Position numbers and translations under genes: made by a program
Shown: piece by piece, positions 8,355 to 18,820 of the stretch
How the letters are laid out: every line of letters begins with the position of its first letter
Position numbering within the stretch: the first letter of the stretch is position 1
NCBI GenBank assembly: GCA_030849805.1
Contig: JASANZ010002274.1
Coordinates: 124,001 to 188,000, forward strand
Reading direction: 5' to 3'
From: Sergeia podlipaevii
Taxonomy: Eukaryota > Euglenozoa > Kinetoplastea > Trypanosomatida > Trypanosomatidae
DNA: 64,000 bases
The notes under the pieces: generated by a model
The model's database searches: none
Seen by the model: the letters and a program-made list of their open reading frames with translations, nothing else
What the model was told of the DNA's origin: nothing

Positions 8355-11180
8355 ATGTCACGCGCCACTCACGGCGGTATGAGCGGAGGTAGTAGCAGCA
8401 CTAGCAGCAGCGACGCGGCACTGCTGGCAAGCCTCCGCGAGCTCTTGCTGTCACATTGTGAACCTCCACGCGCTCACGTGCCACTTGAGCAGCAGAGCCA
8501 GGAGCTGATGCGCTCTGGACGTGTACTGTGGACGCAAGAGCTGGACTGCATGGCGTTACTAGCACAATCTCCCGCCTTAGGCGAGCGCCTCTTTACCGAC
8601 ACACGCGGCTTCATGGATCTGGTGCGAGGCGAGTGCGCAGTGTTGTGCCTTGAGGCTGGACGCACTGTCTCGCCCGCAGACATTTCGCTACGCCTTACAC
8701 ACTTGCCGACAGTTAGCAGCGTCCCTCCCTCTTTGCCTCCCGCGACAGGCACACTAGTGCAGGTGTGCGGTTCCATCGTGCGCATGACAGCCAAACGTGT
8801 GGTGCCCTTTGCTTATCGACGCATGTGCCCTCGCTGCCGAGCCGTGGATGAGGCGCACTCGAATCCTTTTGATCGCGCGGAGCAGGTGACTGGGCGGTGC
8901 ACAATGGCCGGATGCAAGAAGGAAGAGCTGCAAATTGTGGGCCAAGTGTGGATGGACTACGCGGAGTGCCGACTGCAGCAGCGCTCCAACCACTCTGGCA
9001 AGCTTCCTCGTAGCATTCTCGTCACGCTCGATGACGAGCTGAGCAGCAAGTGCACTGTCGGACAGTTTGTTGAAGTTATTGGAATGCTGTACCCTAAATG
9101 GAAACGCGTGTTTCCGCTCAGTCGCCCAGCAATTGAACCGGCTATATGGGCGATTAACGTTTTGCCAATGGAGTCCTATCGCGGCGCGGCGCTCATGTCG
9201 GGAGCGAGCGGGCAAGCTGCAAGGCGGCGGCCGGGCAGACAGGCAGATAAACCAAAGTTCAGCCCTGATGGGTTTTATCTTTCGTTTTCAGGCAACAAGC
9301 GTCGTCGCGGTGTGGCGTTGGTGAAATCTGTGTGTCCGCAGTTAGCGGGCCTGTTTGGGCCTCGCATGGCCATTTTGCTTGCATCTTTGGGCGGTGCCTC
9401 CACCACCGGCAAGAGCGCCATGCACATTCGCAGTACCATTCACTGCCTTTTAGTAGGAGATCCGAGTACTGGCAAGTCGCAACTCTTGCGCTTTGCGGCT
9501 GCAGTGGCGCCGCGCAGCACCTCCACAACAGGTATGGGGAGCACCTCCGCGGGTCTTACAGTGGCGGCGACAAAGGATCAGGGCGAGTGGGTGCTTGAAC
9601 CCGGTGCACTGGTGCTCAGTGATGGCGGTGCATGTATCATTGATGAGCTGCGCACTGTTTCTGTAGGCGACCGTGCTTCTCTGCACGAGGCGATGGAGCA
9701 GCAAACCATCTCTGTTGCCAAGGGCGGTCTCGTGACGAAATTGCGCACCGCCTGCTCCGTCATTGCAGCTTGTAACCCGCCTCCAACGAAGCGTGCAGGT
9801 CGCACTGAAGTTGGAGTTGGCGGTCCGTTGCTCAGCCGCTTCGACTTCATTTTTCTTCTCTGGGACACTCCGCAGCCTGCTGTTGATACACGTATCGCCG
9901 AGCATGTGCTCTCGTGCAATGTCGCCAGTCACCAACCTGATCCCCCGCTTGGTATTGAGGAGGCCGCTCGATTTCTCTGGTGGCTCAGGCGTCAATACGC
10001 CACTGTTGACGGCCCTTTGCTCTCTGATGACGCTGCAGACCTTTTGGCTGCTTACTACGAGATCCAGCGCCAGCGTGGGGCCACCCCCGCGCTCGATGAC
10101 GCAGTGCCTGTGACGGTGCGGCTTCTCGAAGCCCTAGTAAGGATTACACAAGCACACGCTAAGCTGCATCTGCAGTCGCTGTGCACCATAGATGACGCTG
10201 CAATGGCGGTACTTCTCATGGAGCGTACGGCACATTCGCTGAAGTGCCCGCTGCCTGCTCTAGGTCCCAACGTGTACAGCAGCTCACGGGAACTGGACGA
10301 AGTGTTTCTGTGCGATAGCGATGAGGCGCTGGCGGACCAGGATGCGGTGCTCAGCGCTCTCGTTGACGTTATACGGAACTATCACTCATCACCCTTTCGC
10401 GGCTCGTCTCGGATTGGTGGTGACAGAGGTGTAACTCGGGACAGCGCACATGGCGGCGAGTTTGCTCTTGACGACGACGAGGGTGAGGATGTGCTCTTGA
10501 ATGCCGTACGCTGCACCAACGCGTGCGCAGACGCACCTGATGTCGCTAGCGCCGCTGCTCCTGCTGCTTCTTTTTTGGGGTTTCTCGTGCCTCCTGCGCC
10601 AGCTGTTGGCGTCGCGATACCAAGAGAGTCCAGAAGCACGTCTTGTGCCGCTGCCGCTCAGCTGGCGCGTGAGATCAGCATGCCACAGGACGCCCCGCGC
10701 TCTCTCGTGCAGTACGCGCCTGGTACCTTCGAGCGGCAGTGGATTACTCCCCATGCTCTACTAGCCTCACAGCGCGCGCCACCTAAAATTCGTGCGCCGT
10801 CAGTTGCACCGATGACTCATACACAGCACACTGCGATGAGTCAACCCACACTTACTGGTGCTCTGTTGCCTGATACCGCCTTTGCCAGTCCAGCACTCAC
10901 ACCAATGCCTGTGTCAGCGCCACCGGTGCCTGTTGCTGACAAGACAGAGATTGATGTATATGCGCCATCTGGCGCAGCGGATGTGCAGCAAGTTGAGGGG
11001 GTGGAGGACGATGAGGATGAACTCGAGCTGTTTGCGAGTAGCCCTGATCACGACGCGACAACACTACCTGTGAGTCAACCTTCTCAGGGAAGTCTACCAA
11101 CGGCGTCCCTGCTCTCTCTCGCTAGCAAGCGCAAACGCAGCGCGGATGATATCATGAAGAGCCTTCGCTTTCGATTTTAG
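8355..11180 (+). CDS. MCM9-like replicative-type helicase
   Basis: Predicted 941 aa. After an N-terminal OB-type region there is a zinc motif (C158-x2-C161 with C182-x4-C187). The AAA+ core carries Walker A GDPSTGKSQ (K374), the block TTGMGSTSAGLTVAATKDQG, Walker B IIDEL (D430, E431) and the arginine finger SRFD (494-497). The Gly-rich block and the phrase LEPGALVLSDGG match MCM9 better than MCM2-7 or MCM8. Walker B lacks the usual Phe after the acidic pair and is followed by RTVSVGDR. The C-terminal 300 residues are low-complexity Ala/Pro/Ser with an acidic patch (EGVEDDEDELELF) and a basic end (SKRKRSADD) suited to nuclear import. MCM9, with MCM8, acts in homologous recombination and interstrand cross-link repair. 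RAD51 lies just upstream. Whether this is the MCM9 orthologue needs a tree. Confidence 0.88.
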   Translation: MSRATHGGMSGGSSSTSSSDAALLASLRELLLSHCEPPRAHVPLEQQSQELMRSGRVLWTQELDCMALLAQSPALGERLFTDTRGFMDLVRGECAVLCLEAGRTVSPADISLRLTHLPTVSSVPPSLPPATGTLVQVCGSIVRMTAKRVVPFAYRRMCPRCRAVDEAHSNPFDRAEQVTGRCTMAGCKKEELQIVGQVWMDYAECRLQQRSNHSGKLPRSILVTLDDELSSKCTVGQFVEVIGMLYPKWKRVFPLSRPAIEPAIWAINVLPMESYRGAALMSGASGQAARRRPGRQADKPKFSPDGFYLSFSGNKRRRGVALVKSVCPQLAGLFGPRMAILLASLGGASTTGKSAMHIRSTIHCLLVGDPSTGKSQLLRFAAAVAPRSTSTTGMGSTSAGLTVAATKDQGEWVLEPGALVLSDGGACIIDELRTVSVGDRASLHEAMEQQTISVAKGGLVTKLRTACSVIAACNPPPTKRAGRTEVGVGGPLLSRFDFIFLLWDTPQPAVDTRIAEHVLSCNVASHQPDPPLGIEEAARFLWWLRRQYATVDGPLLSDDAADLLAAYYEIQRQRGATPALDDAVPVTVRLLEALVRITQAHAKLHLQSLCTIDDAAMAVLLMERTAHSLKCPLPALGPNVYSSSRELDEVFLCDSDEALADQDAVLSALVDVIRNYHSSPFRGSSRIGGDRGVTRDSAHGGEFALDDDEGEDVLLNAVRCTNACADAPDVASAAAPAASFLGFLVPPAPAVGVAIPRESRSTSCAAAAQLAREISMPQDAPRSLVQYAPGTFERQWITPHALLASQRAPPKIRAPSVAPMTHTQHTAMSQPTLTGALLPDTAFASPALTPMPVSAPPVPVADKTEIDVYAPSGAADVQQVEGVEDDEDELELFASSPDHDATTLPVSQPSQGSLPTASLLSLASKRKRSADDIMKSLRFRF

Positions 11181-11844
11181 GTTGTTCAGAGGGTCGTGGG
11201 AGAGCATATTTTCTGTTTGGTTATTTGATCAAGAGTGTTTCTTCTTGCTCTTGTGGATTGTTGGTTTTTTTTTTTCCCGTAGTTGCTTATTTCTTTTTTC
11301 TTTGGCTACTGTGTACGTCCACATGCGTAGCGGATCCCATAAGCACGAACATACAATGAACATTATTGTCACTATCATTTGGTAGCCACTCTGCTACTAC
11401 GTATCAGCTGGTTCGCCTTGAAGGCTCAGTTTGTTAGATGCAATACATCTCTTATTATTATTATTATTATTTTTCTCTCTTTCCTGTCAGGAGTTTGTCG
11501 TGTTTTTTTTTTTGTTTTGATTTTATCCTACTTCCCGTGTGATTATTTGCTAAAATATTGCAGTCAAGCAGTCGAGAGAATACAAACATAAATTCACAAC
11601 GGTCTACAAGGTCCTAGCGAGCCTCCTAGAATATAGCAAAACATACACACACACACACACACACGCACACAGGTACGACCAAGGCAGCTTTCCGTGTGTT
11701 TGCTCTTCGTGTAACAGAAATCACCAGGAAGTTCACACAAGTATCAACACACTCGTGCATACGAGGAAGGACCCCCCTCCTCCCCCTCCCCCCCAAAAAA
11801 AAATCCAGAAGAAAAACAACAACAACAAAAGAAGCATCACAGCC
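11181..11844. other. Intergenic spacer with CA repeat, no gene seen
   Basis: AT-rich spacer with T-runs and a TTA microsatellite (about 11454-11471), a CA repeat (11645-11664), and a C/A-rich stretch (about 11769-11835) directly before the kinase ATG. The region before the kinase start is purine-rich, so the acceptor may lie further upstream than in most genes here. No RNA gene is seen. Confidence 0.6.
11645..11664. repeat. (CA)n microsatellite
   Basis: Ten CA/AC dinucleotides in the 5' flank of the NEK-PH kinase gene. Confidence 0.9.
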
Positions 11845-13266
11845 ATGTCGAATGAAAATCGAGATCAGGGCGTTGAGCTTCTCAACCAATACACCAAGTT
11901 CTTCCCCAGTTCACTATTTACCACTACTGAGGAGATGGAGCGCTACATCGTCACCATTGACCCAAAGAAAGCCACCATTGATGTGCAGGAGGGTGAGGAA
12001 GCGCCGGAATCTGCGGATCCGCGCGAGCACATGTACATTCTCAAGACGCTCGTTGGCCGCAACCCAACCACCGCTGCGTTCGTAGCAGTGCGAGGATCTG
12101 ACCCTTCTTGCAAGGTGGTAGCCAAGTTTGTCATGCTGAGCGACGATAAGCAGGCTGCCTATGCACGCAGTGAGCTGCACTGCCTAGCTGCGTGCAGCCA
12201 CTTTGGCATTGTCAAGCACTACGATGATTTTCGTTCTGTGGACAAGCTGCTGCTCATTATGGAGTACGGTAGTGGTGGTGATCTGAACAAGCAGATCAAG
12301 CAGCGCCTGAAGGAGCGCCTCCCGTTCAAGGAGCACGAGGTGGGCCTTCTCTTTTATCAGATTGTGCTGGCTCTCGATGAAGTACATACCCGGTGCATGA
12401 TGCATCGTGATCTCAAGAGCGCGAACATCTTCCTGATGCCTACTGGTATCATCAAGCTCGGTGACTTTGGCTTCTCCAAACAGTACAGTGATTCCGTCTC
12501 CCTTGATGTTGGCTTCTCATTCTGCGGCACCCCGTACTACCTTGCTCCGGAACTGTGGGAGCGGAAGCGCTATAGCAAGAAGGCTGACATGTGGTCTCTT
12601 GGTGTGATCCTCTACGAGCTGCTGACGCTGCACCGCCCCTTCAAGGGACCCTCTCAGCGCGAGATTATGCAGCAGGTACTATATGGCAAGTATGATGCCT
12701 TTCCTTGCCCAGTTTCAGACAGCATGAAGGCGCTTCTTGATCCTCTGCTCTCCAAAAACCCCACGGAGCGTCCTTCTACTCAGCAGCTGCTTGGCACTGA
12801 GTTCATGAAGTACGTGGCGAACCTCTTTGAGGAGATTGTGAAGAACTCCGAGGCTATCACGTCTCCTGACAAGGAGGAGATCCTTCGCCAGCTCGCAGAG
12901 AGCCGCAGCAAGAAACCGCTCCCCACATCTGTTCGGTTCGGTGTCGTTAGCTCTGAAGTGACGCACGGCGGCTACCTGCTCAAGTACAGCTCTGATCTTA
13001 AATGGAAGAGACGCTACTTCTTCATCAATAAGGGACAGCTGCGCATCTCGCTGAGTGAAAACCCCGATAAGGACAGCGTCGCTTCCAAGTCCGCTGGTCT
13101 GGAGACGATTAGCGACGTCTTCCCTGTTCCCGATGTGTACTGCCGCTCCCACCCACATCAGCTTGTTATTTGGTTCAACAATGGCCAGAAGATTATCGCT
13201 CTAGCTAACTCGCAAGAAGACCGTGACTTGTGGATTGCCAAGCTCCATCGCGCTTGCGGTATGTAG
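11845..13266 (+). CDS. NEK-family protein kinase with C-terminal PH domain
   Basis: Predicted 473 aa from ATG 11845; the longer frame starts at GTG 11755 and reads through a Pro/Lys low-complexity stretch that looks like 5' UTR. The kinase domain (residues about 55-335) has the ATP lysine at K94, the catalytic loop HRDLKSAN (H187-D189), DFG at D207, and an activation segment ending GTPYYLAPELW, all typical of NEK/NIMA-related kinases. Residues about 375-470 form a pleckstrin homology domain (GGYLLKYSSDLKWKRRYFFI ... DRDLWIAKLHRA, with the conserved late Trp). This NEK-plus-PH architecture is the trypanosomatid NrkA/NrkB type, sometimes annotated as RAC-like kinase. It probably acts at membranes or the cytoskeleton in cell-cycle control; substrates are unknown. 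Confidence 0.93.
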   Translation: MSNENRDQGVELLNQYTKFFPSSLFTTTEEMERYIVTIDPKKATIDVQEGEEAPESADPREHMYILKTLVGRNPTTAAFVAVRGSDPSCKVVAKFVMLSDDKQAAYARSELHCLAACSHFGIVKHYDDFRSVDKLLLIMEYGSGGDLNKQIKQRLKERLPFKEHEVGLLFYQIVLALDEVHTRCMMHRDLKSANIFLMPTGIIKLGDFGFSKQYSDSVSLDVGFSFCGTPYYLAPELWERKRYSKKADMWSLGVILYELLTLHRPFKGPSQREIMQQVLYGKYDAFPCPVSDSMKALLDPLLSKNPTERPSTQQLLGTEFMKYVANLFEEIVKNSEAITSPDKEEILRQLAESRSKKPLPTSVRFGVVSSEVTHGGYLLKYSSDLKWKRRYFFINKGQLRISLSENPDKDSVASKSAGLETISDVFPVPDVYCRSHPHQLVIWFNNGQKIIALANSQEDRDLWIAKLHRACGM

Positions 13267-14668
13267 GTGTTGCTACAATATTATTATTATTATTTTTATT
13301 ATTTTTAAATACCTCTCTCTCTCTCTTTATACAATTTCTCAAGCAGAGGCACACAGTTCTGCGTACGTTGCATCGGTACGTATCAGCGGCGGATTCTTCC
13401 GTACGTTCCGGCTAGATATCGATACTGCAAAGCAGAGGTTCTTTTTTCCCCAAAGCTTGCGGGGATCTTCTTTGCTTGCAGGCACACGTACCTTTCATTT
13501 TGATTCAATTGATATTGGATGACTCGCCACTTTATACACTTGGCCAAAAACAAAAAAATGTCTACCCTACAGGGCTATCTTCTTTTAAAGCTGATTTCTT
13601 TCTGTTTGAGAAAACAAACAAACACAATAGTAGGTATACTAATCGACTTTTCTCTTTCTTGTTTTTGTGTGCGTCTTTTTTTATTATTGCAGGTATGTTT
13701 GTGTACAGTGTGTTAACATCTTTTTTTTTTTTTTTGCCTTTGATGTCAACACAGAATGAATGCTCTTTTTATTGTCCGTTTTTAGTTTCGTCCAGAGTTT
13801 GTTGTAAGGCAAAATAGAGGAATTTTTTTAAAAAAGAATGGATTAATGGAGGAAGCTTACTTCTTGCTTGTTTGCTTTCTCTTTTCTTCTTTTTTTAAAT
13901 ATTATTTTCCAGTATTGGTGATTTCTCTCTCCTGTTTTTTCTAGTTGTTTTTTTGCTTATCTTCCCCCGAAGACATGCTCTTTTCTCCATAATTCAATAC
14001 CTATGTACTCTTTTTATGTAGTGTTTTAATCGGATGGCACATGGCGGACTCAAGTAGAGCGCTGTTTTCTTTTTTTTTTCTGCGAAGGCACAACACTTTT
14101 TCATCTTGTTGTTATTGCAGTCTCTTTGACAAAAGTGCAAAGATTGAAATGAGGTTCATATATTTTTATATGCGCGTTTTTATTTATATATGTCTACGCA
14201 CTTGCATGCAAGAATGTAAAAGCAAGACAATAAATAAATGAATATATATATCGAAGACGGCAACGCTGACAAGTTCACCAGACAGAGAGGTGTTGAGGAG
14301 CAAACAAAGAAAATATATCTATTGACCAACTATACCAAACTCCCAAGTCTTGCTGTATACGCTACTTCAACACCACCCTATCCGAAATTCAATTTTCAAT
14401 ATCACTGTCATGCATGATCGAACAACACACACACTTTGCACACACACATATATTATGTGCGTAGATATGCACTTAAACTCTTTACATATCTACAGCCTAC
14501 TGTTAGATGATGATGATCCCATTCTTTTCTTAAAACATATTTTCAGTACCTCTATGGAAACTATACACTCCCCTTTTATCCATTTTTCCCCTTATATATT
14601 ATAAACTGCAATTGCGCCGTAGAAGGGAATTTTACATTTATATATGGTGTTGGTACGTTGAGCACTTC

Positions 14669-14700
<32 letters not shown>

Positions 14701-14998
14701 GATATATATATATATATATATATAACTGTACGATTTTGTTCATTTTGTGTGGTTTAAAGTTTTTTTTCTTGCTATAAAATAGTAAATTAGATTTTGAATA
14801 AGTTTTTACGGATTGATATTTCTTATTTGATTGTTGGTGCGACGGCTCGCGTTTTTCATAATTCATCCCAACAAAGAAGTCGCCTTCATTTTTGTTTAGA
14901 TATATTTGTGTATTTTATTTATTTGTTCACTATCCAGAACGACCTCTCTTCGTCACTTTTCTCGCACCGCACAGCTCCGCAAGCGAGCACCAAGGTCA
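13267..14998. other. Long intergenic spacer with dinucleotide repeats
   Basis: About 1.7 kb, AT-rich, with a TTA repeat right after the kinase stop (about 13280-13294), a CT run, many T-runs (for example 13720-13735) and a compound CA/TA microsatellite (14669-14724). Open frames of 60-110 codons here are Phe/Tyr/Ile-rich and overlap in several frames, so none is credible. I see no tRNA-like B box. Confidence 0.65.
14669..14724. repeat. Compound (CA)n-(TA)n microsatellite
   Basis: A CA run at 14669-14696 followed, after a few bases, by a TA run at 14702-14724, about 300 bp upstream of the TTLL start. Confidence 0.95.
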
Positions 14999-17215
14999 AT
15001 GACAACCCGCGACCTTCCTTCTAGTGCGCAGTCGCGTCTGCCGCCACGAACAGTCTCTCAAGCGCGTGCGCTGCCCTCCTCCTTGATAAACACGACCGGG
15101 CAGCCTTCGCTTGGGATCCCACCTGTGACGGGAGTCCCCAACTTCTATCCGCAGAGTCTGTGGACGGATCAGTTGGCAGGAGGCGTGGACCACGACGATC
15201 TGCGTGTGCACGGCACCTACCGCATGCTGGCACACCAACGTCTAGAGGTGGGCAAATATGTCCCGGACCCAAACAACGAAGATTTTTCCAACCCCAAGTA
15301 CGTCCCCCCAGGTGGTAGGCGAGCCTCTGATGTGGAGAGTGCTGGATACCTCACAGAAACTGAAAGTATTGATAGCCGCGGTGCCTCCCGTGGTCAGCAG
15401 CAACAACGGCGCAGTTCTCGCCGCCCACGTCGCAGCGGCTCTAGCACACGAGGCTCTACGCTTTCGCTGAATAGCCCACCGTCAACTACTATCACGGCGA
15501 CTGGGTTAGGCACTGCAAGCACAACCTCAGTGAAGGTCAACTACCCCGTTGTGGAACCCTTGTATCCTTCATCGGCCGCTAGTCTTTTCTTTCCGGTTTA
15601 CTACGGCCGCCCTTCTGCCAAGGACGTAGCAGACCTGCGCGGACTCCCTCAGCAGATCAACGAAGAGTTGCATCCCAACGACAGACCCGGGCTGCCTCTC
15701 TCTAGCGTCTCTGTGCAAAAGGACAATCTCAATCGCATGTGCCTCTACAAAATTGGGCCTGGCGCGGTTGCCTTCAAGGTGGTAATGAGTGCCTTTGAGG
15801 CTGCTGGCATGCAGTACACACCCTCTAATAGCCTCTTTAACATTCTGTGGGCCAAGCGCGCTACTCTCTACACGCTGGCCTCCCTCACACCGTATCAGAA
15901 GGTAAATCACTTTCCTGGTACATGGGGCATCGGCCGCAAGGACAGCCTTGCACAGAACATGCACAAGATGCGCCGCTACTTTGGTGACGACGTGTTTGAC
16001 ATTGTCCCCACGTCATTTCTTATCCCAAGACAGAAGGTAGAGCTTCAGTACGACGCGGAGCGGTACCCCGGCACCCCAGAGAACCCACTTATCTATATTG
16101 TGAAGCCTAGTGCCTCAAGCTGTGGTCGAGGCATCACACTGCACAAGGGCATGCCCCCAATGCCGCGTGGATGCAAGCAGATGGTGTGCCAGAGATACAT
16201 TGGCAATCCACTCCTTATTTATGGCCGCAAGTTTGATCTGCGTATGTACTGCGTGGTCACCTCATTCGACCCGCTTCGTATTTACCTCTTCGATGAAGGT
16301 CTTGTACGGTTTGCTGCTGAGAAGTACCCTGGTCCAGACAAGGCTCTTGAGAACATCCACATGCACCTTACCAACTACTCGGTAAACAAGACTGCGGAGC
16401 TGAATCGCGAAAGCCGCGGAAAGGACTACGATGGTGAAGATGCTGTAGACATCAAATGGTGTATCTCTGATCTTAAGAAGTATCTTGCTGGGCATCACCC
16501 CGACGGGATTCAGGCTTGGGAGAAGATCCTGCGGGGCTGTGATGATGTCGTTGTGAAGACATTCTTAAGCATCGAACAGGATGTGGTGGATCGTATTCGC
16601 GCTGAGTGCAAGGACAAGACTGGTCGCAACTGCTTTGAACTCTTTGGGCTAGATCTAATGGCAGATGAACAGCTCAAGGTTCGCTTGATCGAGGCCAACA
16701 TCATGCCTTCTCTTGCAACAGGGATCACGTTAGATAAGGCAGTCAAGTCTCGCGTGCTCGCGCACATGCTGACGCTGGTAAGAGTGATCCCTTGCAAACG
16801 CAACATGCAGTCCTGCTCTCCCACTGGCGCTACTGCGTCTAATAGCAGTGATGGCGCTTATGAGGATGAAAGTAACGCCGCAGAGGCATTCGTGCCGTGT
16901 GGTGCCTACCCGTCTCGTCCAGAGAGGATGTACAGTTTCGGCAAGCACCCCAATGCTAGCGCGTTGATCAAGGAACAACGCCCACTGCTTCGTAGCTTCA
17001 ACTCGCCTGAGAACCCAGATTCCATGCTTTCGGCGGAGGAAACACTGATGCTGGTGGAGTCTGAGGAGGAACTACACTGTGCGGGCGGGTTCAGACCAAT
17101 TTTTCCAGTAGCTTCAACGGTGCGCCAGTACTTGCCTCTCTTCACGCATGGCGTGAGACGCAATAACTACCTTCTAGCGTCTGCTGTTACCATGGCTGCG
17201 AAGAAGTCAGAGTGA
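14999..17215 (+). CDS. Tubulin tyrosine ligase-like protein, probable tubulin glutamylase
   Basis: Predicted 738 aa from the first ATG at 14999; the frame extends upstream only to a TTG in AT-rich sequence. Residues 1-210 are a low-complexity Ser/Arg/Thr N-terminus. The TTL ATP-grasp domain spans about residues 250-600: NHFPGTWGIGRKDSL, the ATP-binding KPSASSCGRGI (K369), QRYIGNPLLIYGRKFDLR, MHLTNYSVNK (455-464), and the metal-binding IEANIMPS (E565, N567). These motifs fit the polyglutamylase/initiase side of the TTLL family (TTLL4/5/6/11-like) rather than TTL itself. The enzyme would add glutamate chains to tubulin tails in the axoneme and subpellicular microtubules. The C-terminal 140 residues carry no recognised domain. 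The subclass is uncertain. Confidence 0.92.
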   Translation: MTTRDLPSSAQSRLPPRTVSQARALPSSLINTTGQPSLGIPPVTGVPNFYPQSLWTDQLAGGVDHDDLRVHGTYRMLAHQRLEVGKYVPDPNNEDFSNPKYVPPGGRRASDVESAGYLTETESIDSRGASRGQQQQRRSSRRPRRSGSSTRGSTLSLNSPPSTTITATGLGTASTTSVKVNYPVVEPLYPSSAASLFFPVYYGRPSAKDVADLRGLPQQINEELHPNDRPGLPLSSVSVQKDNLNRMCLYKIGPGAVAFKVVMSAFEAAGMQYTPSNSLFNILWAKRATLYTLASLTPYQKVNHFPGTWGIGRKDSLAQNMHKMRRYFGDDVFDIVPTSFLIPRQKVELQYDAERYPGTPENPLIYIVKPSASSCGRGITLHKGMPPMPRGCKQMVCQRYIGNPLLIYGRKFDLRMYCVVTSFDPLRIYLFDEGLVRFAAEKYPGPDKALENIHMHLTNYSVNKTAELNRESRGKDYDGEDAVDIKWCISDLKKYLAGHHPDGIQAWEKILRGCDDVVVKTFLSIEQDVVDRIRAECKDKTGRNCFELFGLDLMADEQLKVRLIEANIMPSLATGITLDKAVKSRVLAHMLTLVRVIPCKRNMQSCSPTGATASNSSDGAYEDESNAAEAFVPCGAYPSRPERMYSFGKHPNASALIKEQRPLLRSFNSPENPDSMLSAEETLMLVESEEELHCAGGFRPIFPVASTVRQYLPLFTHGVRRNNYLLASAVTMAAKKSE

Positions 17216-18208
17216 TATTCCAATTTTCATTTTGTATTGCTTCTCCTGCCTGCGAATATGTATGTTGTGTGTGTGTGTGCACGTCTGGAGATAGCCATTT
17301 TTTCTCTTAAAGTGGTTATCTACTTTTTTTCTTGTCGTACACACGAAACTGGCAGCACTGATACGAGGCTGCCTTTACATATATACACATTGTCTAGCTT
17401 AGAGTGCTAGAGAGTGTGATAGTTGGGGCTGAGAGATATAGATAAAATGCGAGAGATAAAGAGAAAAAAAAGAGAGGGAGAGGGAGAGAGGGAGATACGA
17501 GACCTTTAGAGAAATGGAGAGAGGAGAAGGAGGAGGGAAGGAGAACAGCAACAGCGCCGAATAGAACCCTGTGAATGAAGGAAAGCAGTTATGTGGATAT
17601 GAATAGCAAGGATTGCACACCAGATAATAGGAAAATGTATAGGTGCAGCAAAAATGTTGATCCATTTTTGTGTTTGTTCTCCACTCCTTCTTCTTCTTTT
17701 TTATTTTTATCTTCTAAAGCGCATATTCTCCCAGCTCACGCACTTCATATCACGTGGATTAATGGTTATCTGCAGATAATAGCACGCACCATAACTTACT
17801 TTCTCCTCTTCCTTTCAATATATAGTATTTGTCACTTTGCGTTTTAATCACTTTTTATGCGTTCTATGATCACATGCATCCTTGCTAGGAGACGTACGAA
17901 GTGCATGAAGCTCATTTTTCCCTATTTTCGTATATTTGTCTTCTCTTTTATCTAACGCTCAATCTATATTCACAAACATCGCCATTTAGAGTCACATTTT
18001 ATCTTCTTTTATTTTACATTTGAGAGTTTGTAGTGTGCTTCTCTACCCACGTTTTGTGTAGAAGAATCCATAATTATTATTTTTATTGTTGTTATTAAAA
18101 CTGAGTAATAGGATACGGTAGTCTAAACAGCATTTTTTTTTTTTTTTTGCTATCGCCATACCGCGCAAATATATATATATATCAGCAGAGCTTTTCCCAC
18201 ATACTATC
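17216..18208. other. Intergenic spacer with GA-rich tract
   Basis: About 1 kb. It holds a strongly purine-rich (GA) tract at about 17455-17545, a TG repeat near 17266-17279, and a T16 run at 18133-18148 followed by a TA repeat before the next ATG. No gene is seen. Confidence 0.65.
17455..17545 (+). repeat. GA-rich purine tract
   Basis: Ninety bases almost purely of A and G on the + strand (AGAGAGGGAGAGGG-type units). Purine runs of this sort in 3' flanks are opposite in sense to the pyrimidine tracts that guide trans-splicing. Confidence 0.75.
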
Positions 18209-18820
18209 ATGGACTATCTTATTGCCATTGGCGCCGCCCTTGTGGCCGCTGTCGTAATTTTCCTTCTCTTTTCGGCCATTGGTAACTCTGACGTGAACGT
18301 TACACACACCACGGCGTCACGCAAGTCACACCCTAAGAAGCCGAGGAAGGTCAAGAGGAGGGCCCAGGAGGATGATGTTCTTGACTTCGAGACGGAGACA
18401 CTTATTGCACGTGAGCTGCAGATGAACTCCTCGGGGATGAGCAAGGATAGCAAGACTGTTCGTCCTGAGTCTCTCGAGGAGATTCGCGAGCGCCGGCAGG
18501 CCAAAGACGATCAACGCCGCAGCAACCCCGTGGTGCAGCCGAAGGACGTTGCTGAGCGTCAGGTTCTCATTGACAGGGAGCTCGGCTTCAAGCACGTGGA
18601 GGTGCCTCGCAAGGTCCCCAAGAACGAAAAGCCACCTACCCCTCCGCCCTCCCAGGCAGAGGATATGGATCGCAAGCTCAGCCAGTTCTTTCGCAACAAC
18701 AAGAGGGGGAAGAAGCCCAACTTTTCTATTGATGAGGATGAGGCTCCCAAGGCGGGCACTGGAGGCCGTGTTGTTCTCAAGCGCGAGATCAACAGCACTA
18801 CTACCCGCTCCTGGGACTGA
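18209..18820 (+). CDS. Membrane-anchored basic protein, 203 aa, unknown function
   Basis: Starts at ATG 18209 after a TA repeat. Residues about 4-24 are a single hydrophobic segment (YLIAIGAALVAAVVIFLLFS) acting as an N-terminal anchor. The rest is hydrophilic and charged: a basic stretch (KSHPKKPRKVKRRAQEDD), a Glu/Arg-rich middle, Pro-rich TPPPSQ near residue 150, and a conserved-looking C-terminal block DRKLSQFFRNNKRGKKPNF. The codon bias is noticeably rich in GC-ending codons, suggesting good expression. I do not recognise the family. The layout suggests a cytosolic charged tail tethered to the ER or another endomembrane. Confidence 0.85.
   Translation: MDYLIAIGAALVAAVVIFLLFSAIGNSDVNVTHTTASRKSHPKKPRKVKRRAQEDDVLDFETETLIARELQMNSSGMSKDSKTVRPESLEEIRERRQAKDDQRRSNPVVQPKDVAERQVLIDRELGFKHVEVPRKVPKNEKPPTPPPSQAEDMDRKLSQFFRNNKRGKKPNFSIDEDEAPKAGTGGRVVLKREINSTTTRSWD

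Noticed and set aside
9450..9995. 181-codon antisense ORF within the MCM9-like gene
   Set aside because: Shadow of a GC-rich coding region; no family resemblance, and no other antisense genes exist in the window.
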